Assembly (NCBI GenBank): GCA_030867875.1
Contig: JAOWCC010001634.1
Coordinates: forward strand, 37,591,867-37,655,866
Origin: Actinernus sp. WN-2022
Lineage: Eukaryota > Cnidaria > Anthozoa > Actiniaria > Actinernidae
Length of the DNA stretch: 64,000 nucleotides
Reading direction: 5' to 3'
Positions 1 through 10,949 of this stretch are shown here, one piece after another. The stretch's first letter is position 1. Each line of letters begins with the position of its first letter. The notes below the pieces were generated by a model. That model saw only the letters and a program-made list of their open reading frames with translations, ran no database searches and was not told the origin of the DNA. The position numbers and the translations under genes were made by a program.

Positions 1-877
1 CCGCCTCGACGATTTTTCACCGCCAAGCAAACGAAGCGGCTCCTAGAAGTGTTTCAACACAACATCAAGCCAAACAAGAAGATCCTTAAACAGTTGACAC
101 AAGAGTTGGAAGAAGATGAAAAAAGAATTATGGTAAGTCGTCACAAAAGATTTCCTTGAAACCACAGCATCTTCATACGATCAAACACACTGGTTTATTT
201 AGACAAGTGTACAAGTGATAACACGGTGTAGCAAGGAGGGACAGTAATTCATGTCATCATTCTTTTAACGACCTTTTTTGTTTTATTAATTTTAGTTATG
301 GTTTAAAAACCGCCGTTACAGAACAGTCCGTGAAAGAGCGCGCAAGCTTCAGATCATCTCACAGAGACAGACTTCCGAAGCTGAGTTGAGCTGTCGCAGG
401 GCCACAGGACTCGCCATTAGGAGATCCGTGAACGAATTAGCAGATGCAGCTTCATTCCCGCCATACCAGAACACTGTGCATCCAGCCGCTCAACACCAAC
501 ATCAATGGGATACCTATCGTCACCAGAACTTAGTGATGCCGAGTATACCAGTCTCTACTCCACTACAAGTTAAAGTACCAGCTCAGCTACCTGAGGAGAT
601 ATTTGCGCCTAACTACTCACCAACAACACTGAGGCACTGTCAGACGACAGATCCAGTTTTCCCGCCAGAACTACTCGAAATGCCAGAACTACAGCTGTTG
701 AATGTCCAAGCCTCGTGGCTCGGAGACCTTCGCTGTCCACCAACACCGGATTACAGAGAACAGCTGCACACATACGACTCCGTCATACCGTTACTGACCC
801 CTGGCATCTTCGACCAAAATCCACATAGTAGTTTGTATGTGAATGATAGCATGTTTGCAATGAGCAGACACGACTAG
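1..877 (+). CDS. Type A homeobox gene, copy A1 (5' end outside window)
   Basis: Predicted nuclear DNA-binding homeodomain protein. The window opens inside exon 2 (1-132), which encodes homeodomain positions 3-46; the donor is GTAAGT at 133. Exon 3 runs 296-877 after an ATTTTAG acceptor and ends in TAG. The junction is phase 0 and falls between homeodomain residues 46 and 47. Helix 3 reads LWFKNRRYR, so W48, F49, K50, N51 and R53 are present; K50 is the bicoid/Otx/goosecoid-type specificity residue. The tail is rich in Pro and Gln and contains CPPTPDYR. Comparison with A2 gives a full length of about 292 residues, with the homeodomain near 54-113. This is the only A copy whose visible part is uninterrupted. 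The family was not identified beyond homeodomain; a divergent PRD-class or orphan group is possible. Confidence 0.85.
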
Positions 878-1067
878 AAGTACTTATTAAAATACTCGAA
901 CAACAGATAGCGGCTGTCACGTGACTAACCTACACGAACTGATGAAAGATAGCTGATGCTAGCTGAAAGCTTCTCTCAACCTTCAAACTTGTTGTGTGAA
1001 ACTGTAAAATTTCTTAGTCATTGTGAACATTTAGAATAGTTAGAAGTTACTGTATGTATACTTTATC

Positions 1068-1073
1068 AATAAA
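1068..1073 (+). promoter_or_regulatory. Poly(A) signal of A1
   Basis: AATAAA lies about 190 bases after the A1 stop and is followed within 30 bases by a (GT)n tract, the usual downstream GU-rich element. A2 has the same arrangement at 8538-8543 with a longer GT run. A second AATAAA at 1329-1334, also followed by GTGTGTGTGT, is a duplicated or alternative site. Confidence 0.7.
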
Positions 1074-2369
1074 TGCTGCTGAGAAAAGAAACTTGGTTGT
1101 GTGTGTGTGTGCAACTCTTGGGAAGGGTGATACATTGTTATTTAACTCATATTAACAAAAGTGCAGTACTTTTACAGTAACTACTATAAAATTCCAAACT
1201 CATGCAAGCATTAAGTTTAAGTGGATTTCCGCGCATCACTGAGTTTAATTTCACTTTACTGGTTTTAACACAGACGTTTTGCCACTCTAAAGTGAGATGA
1301 AGAAATGTATTTAAACCAGAACTTTGTCAATAAATACTGTCGCGAGTAAGAACTTGGATTGTGTGTGTGTAACTCTTGGGTGGGAGATCGAAACATGTTT
1401 CTTTAATTCATATTGACAAAAGCCCTTTATATATCTTCTGTGCTTTTAAAATAAATACCCTAAAATTCAGAATACACGCGAGCATCAATAAGATCGACCA
1501 TGTACTATTGCAGCATATCGGAATTTATTGATCCTGATCGGGCTGATACAACTCCTGATTGTGACTCGATCATAAGCGGCTCTGGACGATAAGTGGACAG
1601 TTAACCACTTGAAGTTTACCTAGGAGGTCTTAACCGATCTAAGATGATCTGGCCGATGTTTATAAAAGTCATATGCTCTCATACAAAAATGCTCTGCTGA
1701 ATTGCATGTATCAATGTGTTTTTTTACTTGTTGGGTTTAGCTTTTTACAACAGGTAACTTTAAATAGCGGGAAAGCGTTGTCATATTAATCAGTGATGGA
1801 GTATTAATTCACATCATTAACCCGTCCAGTATTTAAGAAATAGAAAACATTTTCCGTGTTTCCATAGAGTTCTAGAAACACGAGTGGGAGTTTATAAAAG
1901 AAACGAGTAAAAAAACATTTCGCTCGTTTCAATTGATCATCAAAACTTAAATTCTTCCAACCAGCTCAACGCGCGCTCAACTTTCTATGTTTCTATAGAG
2001 TTATAGAAACACGTCAGCCAATCAGAGCGCGCGTACTATCGAATCTATCTTATAATGCATTATGATCAATAGATAAGTATGTCTCATATATGTATTTAAT
2101 GTTGCATGTTTTGCACAGTTATTCCCTTCAGAGCCAAATATAATGTTTGCTTCAGAACAAAGGCTTTTTACAATGCTAAAGGAACAAAACACTCCAATGA
2201 AAAAGAATGCAAATTAATTAAGGATCAATTTACGGCGAGGTGTGAATGACAGATTTGACTAACAATCAACTCAAGCTTCTTTTGTCTCCCATTCACTTGA
2301 CCTAATTATCACCTTGGTGACCTATTCAGTCTTTTCACTCGCGCGTTACCAACTCCTTTTCAGACAGAG
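1074..2369. other. Intergenic spacer between A1 and B1
   Basis: No gene is seen. It holds a duplicated poly(A) region, a stretch repeated before every B gene, and a palindromic foldback remnant near 1860-2010 (arms like GTTTCTATAGAGTTATAGAAAC). B1, B3 and B5 have lost the middle of this foldback; B2, B4, B7, B8, B9 and B10 keep a longer version. The last 200 bases, including TTAATTAAGG and a TATA-like box, are the conserved B upstream region. Confidence 0.6.
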
Positions 2370-2377
2370 TATACATA
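2370..2377 (+). promoter_or_regulatory. TATA-like box of the B genes (B1 copy)
   Basis: TATACATA lies 63 bases before the B1 ATG in a block kept before all ten B copies. By the same offset it is near 4727, 9847, 12204, 19732, 27836, 30553, 32912, 35269 and 42941. Its constant spacing and the analogous TATAAA of A2 support a core promoter role. The transcription start is not mapped. Confidence 0.5.
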
Positions 2378-2432
2378 CAAGGCAAGCAACTGCACAATCA
2401 GTTAGCACTTGCCTGCAAGTAGCAGTAGACAG

Positions 2433-3401
2433 ATGGAGACCTTGAAGATGAGACTGTTTCACGTGAAGCGTCAACTAACATTCGGTGTGAGTGATTTCAA
2501 AACCTGTTCTCATATCTATGGTAAGTACAAACATCTCAATATGTATACAATAAATATTTGATATGGCTGTTCAGGGATTTCATTACATTTTGATAGTAGG
2601 CGTCAGGGGCATTACAAGTTTCTGTATCGATACTGGTTAGCTTAGTTGTTAGAGCACGGTCTAGAATGAGGGGGATCGAACCTAGTTACGCGTACATCTT
2701 TCCGTAGAAATCTGATCTATATTATTCATTCCCATTCAGATCTCGAGCCTCTTGAGAGACAAGCTTTACCACATTCAACGACAACTGAAATTCCTGGAAA
2801 CCGTCCTTCTGGCAAAGCAGTCCGCGATAGTATGCCACAGAGCATGCGCAGGAGGTTTACAGAGACACAGGTGAAGAGACTTGAAACAGCGTTTGAAGAA
2901 AACGACCTGCCGGGCACAAAGGCGCGTCAAGAATTAGCAATACAGCTTGGAGTTGATGTGAAACGCATTCAGGTAAATGGGCTATCCAAAATAGACTTTA
3001 TATCAATGGTGAAAGTTTCTCGTCCTAATTAAAAACTCAATAAGTTACAGGCTTCTTCATTCATCGCACTGCCGCGGATAACAAACCGCAACCAATTAGT
3101 TTTCTTTTTCAAGAATTCATCATGTATTTGTAATTGGAGAGTTCGCCTTTGAAGCACTTTGTTAAGTTTTTTCACATTTTGTGTCAGTCAATGAAAAAGC
3201 CTCCGTTTCATGATATATGTTACTAAGTCGAGGTATCTGTTTTTCTTTCTCCAGTCATGGTTCAAGCGACGTAGAGCAGAAGAGAGAGCCAACCAACACA
3301 GAGTAAAGATCATTCGCAACTCAATACAAACTGCCAAGCGTTGGGCTGCAAAGCAACAACTAAGAGAATCCCTCAATGCACGTCCACATCCAACAAAGTA
3401 G
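2433..3401 (+). CDS. Type B homeobox gene, copy B1 (short, A-fused tail)
   Basis: Exons 2433-2520, 2740-2972 and 3255-3401 (phases 1 and 0) give 155 residues. The homeodomain is residues 62-121: R5, F8, L16, F20, W48, F49 and R53 match the consensus without insertions. Position 50 is Lys, and position 51, nearly always Asn, is Arg (SWFKRRRAEER). This copy has Thr at position 11 where others have Lys or Asn. Exon 3 stops soon after the homeodomain: after HPTK the DNA switches to the end of a type A gene (TAGCATGTTTGC), read in another frame, so its TAG ends the protein. The long tail with PPTPDYR and the coiled coil is missing. It may be a naturally shortened homeodomain protein or a dying copy. 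Confidence 0.75.
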
Positions 3402-3547
3402 CATGTTTGCAATGAGCAGACAAGACTAGAAGCACTTATTAAAATAGTTGAATATGCTTAACTCCATAAAGCCTGGTTCACACTAGCAACATAAGTACAA
3501 GCAACATACGTTAGGCGAGTTAGAAGTTACTGTATACATACTTTGTC

Positions 3548-3553
3548 AATAAA
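3548..3553 (+). promoter_or_regulatory. Poly(A) signal of short B copies
   Basis: AATAAA followed by TGTGTGTGTAA, inherited from the type A 3' region to which the short B exon is fused. The same site follows B3, B6, B7 and B8. Confidence 0.6.
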
Positions 3554-3639
3554 TACTGTCGAGAGTAAGAACTTGGATTGTGTGTGTAACTCTTGGGTGG
3601 GAGATCGAAACATGTTTCTTTAATTCATATTGACAAAAG

Positions 3640-4726
3640 CATCGCCTTTTGTAAGTCTTCTGAGCTTTTAAAATAAATACCCAAAAATTCAGAATATACG
3701 CGTGCATCAATAAGATCGACCATGTACCATTGCAGCATATCGGAATTTATTGATCCTGATCGGGCTGATACAACTCCTGATTGTGACTCGATCATAAGCG
3801 GCTCTGGACGATAAGTGGACAGTTAACCACTTGAAGTTTACCTAGGAGGTCTTAACCGATCTAAGATGATCTGGCCGATGTTTATAAAAGTCATATGCTC
3901 TCATACAAAAATGCTCTGCTGAATTGCATGTATCAATGTGTTTTTTTTACTTGTTGGGTTTAGCTTTTACAACAGGTAATTTTAAATAGCGGGAAAGCGT
4001 TGTCATATTAATCAGTGATGGAGTATTAATTTACATCATTAACCCGTCCAGTATTTAAGAAATAGAAAACATTTTCCGTGTTTCCATAGAGTTCTAGAAA
4101 CACGAGTGGGAGTTTGGGAGAACGAGAAATGGTAATTGGAACACGAGCCCACCGAGCGAGTGTTTCCATTGCTATTTCGAGTTCTTCCAATGTTCCACAT
4201 GTGTTTCTATAACTCTATGGGAACAGGGGTAAAATGTTTACTACTACCTTTATAAAAGAAACGAGTAAAAAAACATTTCGCTCTTTTCAACTGATCATCA
4301 AAACTTAAATTCTTCCAACCAGTTCAAGTACGCGCTCAACTTTCTATGTTTCTAAAGAGTTATAGAAACACGTCAGCCAATCAGAGCGCGCGTACTATCG
4401 AATCTATCTTATAATGCATTATGATGAATAGATAAGTATGTCTCATATATGTATTTAATGTTGCATGTTTTGCAGTTATTCCCTTCATAGCCAAATATAA
4501 TGTTTGCTTCAGAACAAAGGCTTTTTACAATGCTAAAGGAACAAAACACTCCAATGAAAAAGAATGCAAATTAATTAAGGATCAATTTACGGCGAGGTGT
4601 GAATGACAGATTTGACTAACAATCAACTCAAGCTTCTTTTGTCTCCCATTCACTTGACCTAATTATCACCTTGGTAACCTATTCAGACTTTTCACTCGCG
4701 CGTTACCAACCCCTTTTCAGACAGAG
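3640..4726. other. Intergenic spacer with full-length foldback
   Basis: Repeat of the B upstream spacer. At about 4081-4230 it holds a foldback whose arms are GTTTCCATAGAGTTCTAGAA and GTGTTTCTATAACTCTATGG around a hairpin-rich core; B1 and B3 lack the core. No coding region is seen. Confidence 0.6.
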
Positions 4727-4789
4727 TATACATACAAGGCAAGCAACTGCACAATCAGTTAGCACTTGCCTGCAACTAGCACTCGACAG

Positions 4790-5753
4790 ATGGAGACCTT
4801 GAAGATGAGACTGTTTCACGTGAAGCGTCAACTAACATTTGGTGCGAGTGATTTCAAAACCTGTTCTCATATCTATGGTAAGTACAAACATCTCTATATG
4901 TATACAATAAATATTTGATATGGCTGTTCAAGGATTTCATTACATTTTGATAGTAGGCGTCAGGGGCATTACAAGTTTCTGTATCGATACTGGTTAGCTC
5001 AGTTGGTAGAGCACGGTCTAGAATGCGAGGGATCGAACCTAGTTACGCGTACATCTTTCCGTAGAAATCTGATCTATATTATTCATTCCCATTCAGATCT
5101 CGAGCCTCTTGAGAGACAAGCTTTAAAACATTCAACGACAACTGAAATTCCGGGAAACCGTCCTTCTGGCAAAGCAGTCAGCGATAGTCAGCCACAGATC
5201 ATGCGTAGGAGGTTTACAGAGAAACAGGTGAAGAGACTTGAAACAGCGTTTGAAGAAAACGACCTGCCGGGCACAAAGGCTCGTCAAGAATTAGCAATGG
5301 AGCTTGGAGTTGATGTTAAACGAATTCAGGTAAATGAGTTATCCAAAATACTTTATATCAATGGTGAAAGTTTCTCGTCCTAATTAAAAACTCAATAAGT
5401 TACAGGCTTCTTCATTCATCACACTGCCGCGGATAACAAACCGCAACCAATTAGTTTTCTTTTTCAAGAAATCATCAATTATTTGTAATTGGAGAGTTCG
5501 CTTTTGAAGCACTTTGTTAAGTTTTTGAACATTTTGTGTCAGTCAATGAAAAAGCCTCCGTTTCTGGATATATGTTACTTAGTCGACGTATCTGTTTTTC
5601 TTTCTCCAGTCATGGTTCAAGCGACGCAGAGCAGAAGAGCGAGCCAACCAACACAGAGTAAAGATGATTCGCAACTCAATACAAACTGCCAAGCGTTGGG
5701 CTGCAAAGCAACAACTAAGCGATAGCTTTGGGAAGGTTTCTAGACAGCTTTAG
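4790..5753 (+). CDS. Type B homeobox gene, copy B2 (internal deletion in exon 3)
   Basis: Exons 4790-4877, 5097-5329 and 5610-5753. The homeodomain is complete (K50, R51). In exon 3 the sequence jumps from KQQL, just past the homeodomain, to the last residues DSFGKVSRQL of the long form. The roughly 480-base deletion keeps the frame and has AG microhomology at its ends. The predicted product is 154 residues with the long-form C-terminus but no CxPPTPDYR and no coiled coil. It differs from the short form of B1 in origin. Intron 1 has the better-preserved SINE relic. Confidence 0.72.
4992..5040 (+). repeat. tRNA-derived SINE relic in intron 1 of B genes
   Basis: GGTTAGCTCAGTTGGTAGAG matches a tRNA D-arm/A-box. 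It is followed by GCACGGTCTAGAATGCGAGGGATCGAACCT shortly downstream, as expected if the stretch between anticodon and T-loop has collapsed. Every B intron 1 carries it. B2, B4, B8 and B9 have this version; B1, B3, B5, B6, B7 and B10 have a decayed one (GCTTAGTTGTTAGAG). It is too short for a functional tRNA. Confidence 0.6.
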
Positions 5754-5874
5754 TTTTTACATCTGGGTGACAATTTATAGTATATTTTTCTAGTAAACAA
5801 TTTTCTCAATTTTAAATTTCTTATTAATTGTGAACAGTTAGAATAGTTAAAAGTTACTGTATACACTCTTTGTA

Positions 5875-5880
5875 AATAAA
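5875..5880 (+). promoter_or_regulatory. Poly(A) signal of B2
   Basis: AATAAA followed by GTCAGGGTGTGTGTGC. It is the authentic type B signal and is shared with the long copies at 13827, 21359, 36894 and 44566. Confidence 0.65.
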
Positions 5881-5994
5881 TGCTGTTGAGAAAAAGAAAA
5901 TTGGTTGTCAGGGTGTGTGTGCAACTCTTGGGAAGGGGTGATACATTGTTATTTAACTCATATTAACGAAAGTGTTGCATTTCACTCTCCTGTA

Positions 5995-6940
5995 CTTTTA
6001 CAGTAAATACTATAAAAATGTGTTCGAACCAGAACGTGCGCGTTACTGAAATTAATTTCACCTTACTTGTTTTAACTCTGCCGTTTTGCCACTCTCAAGT
6101 GAGATGAACAAATGTATTTAAATCAGAACGCTCACCTCACCGAGATTAATTTCAACTTTCGAAGCGGTAAAATCGTGTTAGCTCAGTTTTAGATGACTGT
6201 AAAATACTTCAAAACTAACGCAATAAAGAAATGAAAGGGAATGCTAAGCAATTTACACCAATTAACAATTGGTTGTTGAGTATGAATATTAATTTGTTTA
6301 CATGTCAACTCTATTGTTTTCTTGTCTATTGATCTAACTAACAAGCTTTCAATTAATTCAGTCTAATGAGTCACACATTTCCGCCTACTTGTCCTAACCA
6401 GGCTATAAATGCTATGTCACTACTTCTCAGCTACACAGCAATCAGTAGCTAGTGATGGAGTCATGTCAAGCACAATCTCTCGTCAAGCAATGTCTTTAAA
6501 CCTGAACGCGCGCGTCACTAAGATTGATATCATCTTACTTGTTTTAACTCAGCCGTTTTGTCACTCTCAAGTGATATGAAGAAACGTATTTAAACCAGAA
6601 CGCGCGCGTCGCTGAAATTGATATCACCTTACTTGTTTTGTCACTCTCAAGTGACATGAAGAAATGTATTTAAATCAGAACGCGCGCGTTCCTGAGATTA
6701 ATTTCAGCTTTGGAAGCAGTAACATCGTATTAGCTCACTTTTTAGATGACTTTAAAATACTTCAAAACTAACGCAATAAAGAAATGAAAGGGAATGCTAA
6801 GCAATTTACATCAATTAATAATTCGGTGTTGAGTAGGAATATTAATTTGTTTACATGTCAACTCTAATGTTTTCTTGTCTATTGATCTAACTAGCAAGCT
6901 TTCAATTAATTCAGTCTAATGATTCACACCTTCCCGCCTA
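5995..6940. repeat. Short minisatellite block upstream of A2
   Basis: Tandem degenerate units of roughly 80-100 bases, each with AAACCAGAACGCGCGCG, GAGATTAATTTCA and CTCAGCCGTTTTG, alternating with longer modules that match the A2 upstream region. It contains the exon 1 relic at 6455. This is the smallest version of the large blocks downstream. Confidence 0.7.
6415..6500 (+). pseudogene. Relic of type A promoter leader and exon 1
   Basis: GCTATAAATGC, a CTACACAGCAATCA leader and ATGGAGTCATGTCAAGCACA at 6455 match the A2 promoter and exon 1, but the reading frame stops after 14 codons and the sequence returns to minisatellite. No exon 2 follows. It is a partial duplicate of the A 5' end and shows how promoter fragments entered the repeat blocks. 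Confidence 0.65.
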
Positions 6941-6956
6941 CTTGTCCTAACCAGGC

Positions 6957-6962
6957 TATAAA
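6957..6962 (+). promoter_or_regulatory. TATA box of A2
   Basis: TATAAA in CCAGGCTATAAATGCTG, 68 bases before the A2 ATG. In the minisatellite blocks the same promoter module reads GGCTATATGTTTAATAAAAC and lacks the leader and exon, so this is the only intact A promoter in the window. Confidence 0.65.
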
Positions 6963-7024
6963 TGCTGTGTCAGATCAGTTCCTCATCATTCAGTTGTCAG
7001 CTACACAGCAATCACTATCTCGTG

Positions 7025-8345
7025 ATGGAGTCATGCCAAGCACAATCTCTCCTGAAGCGTCGCTTAGATTATGGTGTCACCACCCGTTCAGCGGTCACTA
7101 AAAGTTATGGTAAGTAAGACTTCTTTAGTCGAAATCTAACTCAGTGACGTGGTTGGAATCTTTATCACTCAACTCTAGCACTCTATTGAAGCAAAGCAAT
7201 GAGTTTGCTGTAATTCCCAAAGAATTGTGCCTCTGACAAAATCGTTTAATTGCTGTTTGATTACCTACAACCTATACGAAATCTTCTTCGTTCAGAAAAA
7301 AGGTTTCTTCCATTTAACAGCTGTTTAGTAAAACCAAGATAGAGTTTCTACCTGCCCTTGTTCTAATTCATTTCTTTTATTACAGATCTCGTGTTCCTCG
7401 ACAATCCTCAAAGCCACGCAGTCTACCAGACATGTAGTTTCAAGGTTTTTCCGCGAGTCCTAACTCCGCCTCGACGATTTTTCACCGCCAAGCAAACGAA
7501 GCGGCTCCTAGAAGTGTTTCAACACAACATCAAGCCAAACAAGAAGATCCTTAAACAGTTGACACAAGAGTTGGAAGAAGATGAAAAAAGAATTATGGTA
7601 AGTCGTCACAAAAGATTTCCTTGAAACCACAGCATCTTCATACGATCAAACACACTGGTTTATTTAGACAAGTGTACAAGTGATAACACGGTGTAGCAAG
7701 GAGGGACAGTAATTCATGTCATCATTCTTTTAACGACCTTTTTTGTTTTATTAATTTTAGTTATGGTTTAAAAACCGCCGTTACAGAACAGTCCGTGAAA
7801 GAGCGCGCAAGCTTCAGATCATCTCACAGAGACAGACTTCCGAAGCTGAGTTGAGCTGTCGCAGGGCCACAGGACTCGCCATTAGGAGATCCGTGAACGA
7901 ATTAGCAGATGCAGCTTCATTCCCGCCATACCAGAACACTGTGCATCCAGCCGCTCAACACCAACATCAATGCCGGATACCTATCGTCACCAGAACTTAG
8001 TGATGCCGAGTATACCAGTCTCTACTCCACTACAAGTTAAAGTACCAGCTCAGCTACCTGAGGAGATATTTGCGCCTAACTACTCACCAACAACACTGAG
8101 GCACTGTCAGACGACAGATCCAGTTTTCCCGCCAGAACTACTCGAAATGCCAGAACTACAGCTGTTGAATGTCCAAGCCTCGTGGCTCGGAGACCTTCGC
8201 TGTCCACCAACACCGGATTACAGAGAACAGCTGCACACATACGACTCCGTCATACCGTTACTGACCCCTGGCATCTTCGACCAAAAATCCACATAGTAGT
8301 TTGTATGTGAATGATAGCATGTTTGCAATGAGCAGACACGACTAG
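7025..8345 (+). pseudogene. Type A homeobox gene, copy A2 (frameshifted exon 3)
   Basis: This copy shows the complete A layout: exon 1 7025-7109 (ME-SCQAQSLLKRRLDYGV), exon 2 7386-7597 and exon 3 from 7761. Junction phases are 1 and 0, as in B. The homeodomain (residues 54-113) is intact with K50 and N51. Compared with A1, two extra bases near 7973 (CAATGCCGGAT for CAATGGGAT) shift the frame, giving a stop at 7998-8000 and a 178-residue product instead of about 292. One extra A near 8285 restores the frame before the ancestral stop at 8343-8345. A protein with the homeodomain but no CPPTPDYR could still be made. A sequencing or assembly error is possible because the two changes sum to three bases. 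Confidence 0.75.
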
Positions 8346-9846
8346 AAGTACTTATTAAAATACTCGAACAACAGATAGCGGCTGTCACGTGACTAACCTA
8401 CACGAACTGATGAAAGATAGCTGATGCTAGCTGAAAGCTTCTCTCAACCTTCAAACTTGTTGTGTGAAACTGTAAAATTTCTTAGTCATTGTGAACATTT
8501 AGAATAGTTAGAAGTTACTGTATATGTATACTTTATCAATAAATGCTGCTGAGAAAAGAAACTTGGTTGTGTGTGTGTGTGTGTGTGCAACTCTTGGGAA
8601 GGGTGATACATTGTTATTTAACTCATATTAACAAAAGTGCAGTACTTTTACAGTAACTACTATAAAATTCCAAACTCATGCAAGCATTAAGTTTAAGTGG
8701 ATTTCCGCGCATCACTGAGCTTAATTTCACTTTACTGGTTTTAACACAGACGTTTTGCCACTCTAAAGTGAGATGAAGAAATGTATTTAAACCAGAACTT
8801 TGTCAATAAATACTGTCGCGAGTAAGAACTTGGATTGTGTGTGTGTAACTCTTGGGTGGGAGATCGAAACATGTTTCTTTAATTCATATTGACAAAAGCC
8901 CTTTATATCTCTTCTGTGCTTTTAAAATAAATACCCTAAAATTCAGAATACACGCGAGCATCAATAAGATCGACCATGTACTATTGCAGCATATCGGAAT
9001 TTATTGATCCTGATCGGGCTGATACAACTCCTGATTGTGACTCGATCATAAGCGGCTCTGGACGATAAGTGGACAGTTAACCACTTGAAGTTTACCTAGG
9101 AGGTCTTAACCGATCTAAGATGATCTGGCCGATGTTCATAAAAGTCATATGCTCTCATACAAAAATGCTCTGCTGAATTGCACGTATCAATGTTTGTTTT
9201 TTACTTGTTGGGTTTAGCTTTTTACAACAGGTAACTTTAAATAGCGGGAAAGCGTTGTCATATTAATCAGTGATGGAGTATTAATTCACATCATTAACCC
9301 GTCCAGTATTTAAGAAATAGAAAACATTTTCCGTGTTTCCATAGAGTTCTAGAAACACGAGTGGGAGTTTATAAAAGAAACGAGTAAAAAAACATTTCGC
9401 TCGTTTCAATTGATCATCAAAACTTAAATTCTTCCAACCAGCTCAACGCGCGCTCAACTTTCTATGTTTCTATAGAGTTATAGAAACACGTCAGCCAATC
9501 AGAGCGCGCGTACTATCGAATCTATCTTATAATGCATTATGATCAATAGATAAGTATGTCTCATATATGTATTTAATGTTGCATGTTTTGCACAGTTATT
9601 CCCTTCAGAGCCAAATATAATGTTTGCTTCAGAACAAAGGCTTTTTACAATGCTAAAGGAACAAAACACTCCAATGAAAAAGAATGCAAATTAATTAAGG
9701 ATCAATTTACGGCGAGGTGTGAATGACAGATTTGACTAACAATCAACTCAACCTTCTTTTGTCTCCCATTCACTTGACCTAATTATCACCTTGGTGACCT
9801 ATTCAGTCTTTTCACTCGCGCGTTACCAACTCCTTTTCAGACAGAG
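8346..9846. other. Intergenic spacer A2-B3
   Basis: Near-identical copy of 878-2369, including the A 3' UTR with AATAAA at 8538-8543, the (GT)n tract and the collapsed foldback near 9340-9490. No gene is seen. Confidence 0.65.
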
Positions 9847-9909
9847 TATACATACAAGGCAAGCAACTGCACAATCAGTTAGCACTTGCCTGCAAGTAGC
9901 AGTCGACAG

Positions 9910-10879
9910 ATGGAGACCTTGAAGATGAGACTGTTTCACGTGAAGCGTCAACTAACATTCGGTGTGAGTGATTTCAAAACCTGTTCTCATATCTATGGTA
10001 AGTACAAACATCTCTATATGTATACAATAAATATTTGATATGGCTGTTCAAGGATTTCATTACATTTTGATAGTAGGCGTCAGGGGCATTACAAGTTTCT
10101 ATATCGATACTGGTTAGCTTAGTTGTTAGAGCACGGTCTAGAATGAGGGGGATCGAACCTAGTTACGCGTACATCTTTCCGTAGAAATCTGATCTATATT
10201 ATTCATTCCCATTCAGATCTCGAGCCTCTTGAGAGACAAGCTTTACCACATTCAACGACAACTGAAATTCCTGGAAACCGTCCTTCTGGCAAAGCAGTCC
10301 GCGATAGTATGCCACAGAGCATGCGCAGGAGGTTTACAGAGAAACAGGTGAAGAGACTTGAAACAGCGTTTGAAGAAAACGACCTGCCGGGCACAAAGGC
10401 GCGTCAAGAATTAGCAATACAGCTTGGAGTTGATGTTAAACGCATTCAGGTAAATGGGCTATCCAAAATAGACTTTATATCAATGGTGAAAGTTTCTCGT
10501 CCTAATTAAAAACTCAATAAGTTACAGGCTTCTTCATTCATCGCACTGCCGCGGATAACAAACCGCAACCAATTAGTTTTATTTTTCAAGAATTCATCAT
10601 GTATTTGTAATTGGAGAGTTCGCCTTTGAAGCACTTTGTTAAGTTTTTTGCACATTTTGTGTCAGTCAATGAAAAAGCCTCCGTTTCATGATATATGTTA
10701 CTAAGTCGAGGTATCTGTTTTTCTTTCTCCAGTCATGGTTCAAGCGAGGTAGAGCAGAAGAGAGAGCCAACCAACACAGAGTAAAGATCATTCGCAACTC
10801 AATACAAACTGCCAAGCGTTGGGCTGCAAAGCAACAACTAAGAGAATCCCTCAATGCACGTCCACATCCAACAAAGTAG
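9910..10879 (+). CDS. Type B homeobox gene, copy B3 (short, R52G)
   Basis: Exons 9910-9997, 10217-10449 and 10733-10879; same short A-fused form as B1, 155 residues. In helix 3 CGAGGT replaces CGACGT, so homeodomain position 52 is Gly instead of the strongly conserved Arg (WFKRGRAEE). With position 51 already Arg, two recognition-helix positions are atypical. DNA binding is likely impaired; all splice sites and the frame remain open. Confidence 0.7.
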
Positions 10880-10949
10880 CATGTTTGCAATGAGCAGACA
10901 AGACTAGAAGCACTTATTAAAATAGTTGAATATGCTTAACTCCATAAAG

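Noticed and set aside
3188..3412. Minus-strand 74-codon frame over B short exon 3 (repeated in five copies)
   Set aside because: Antisense shadow of exon 3 and intron 2; its repetition only reflects gene duplication.
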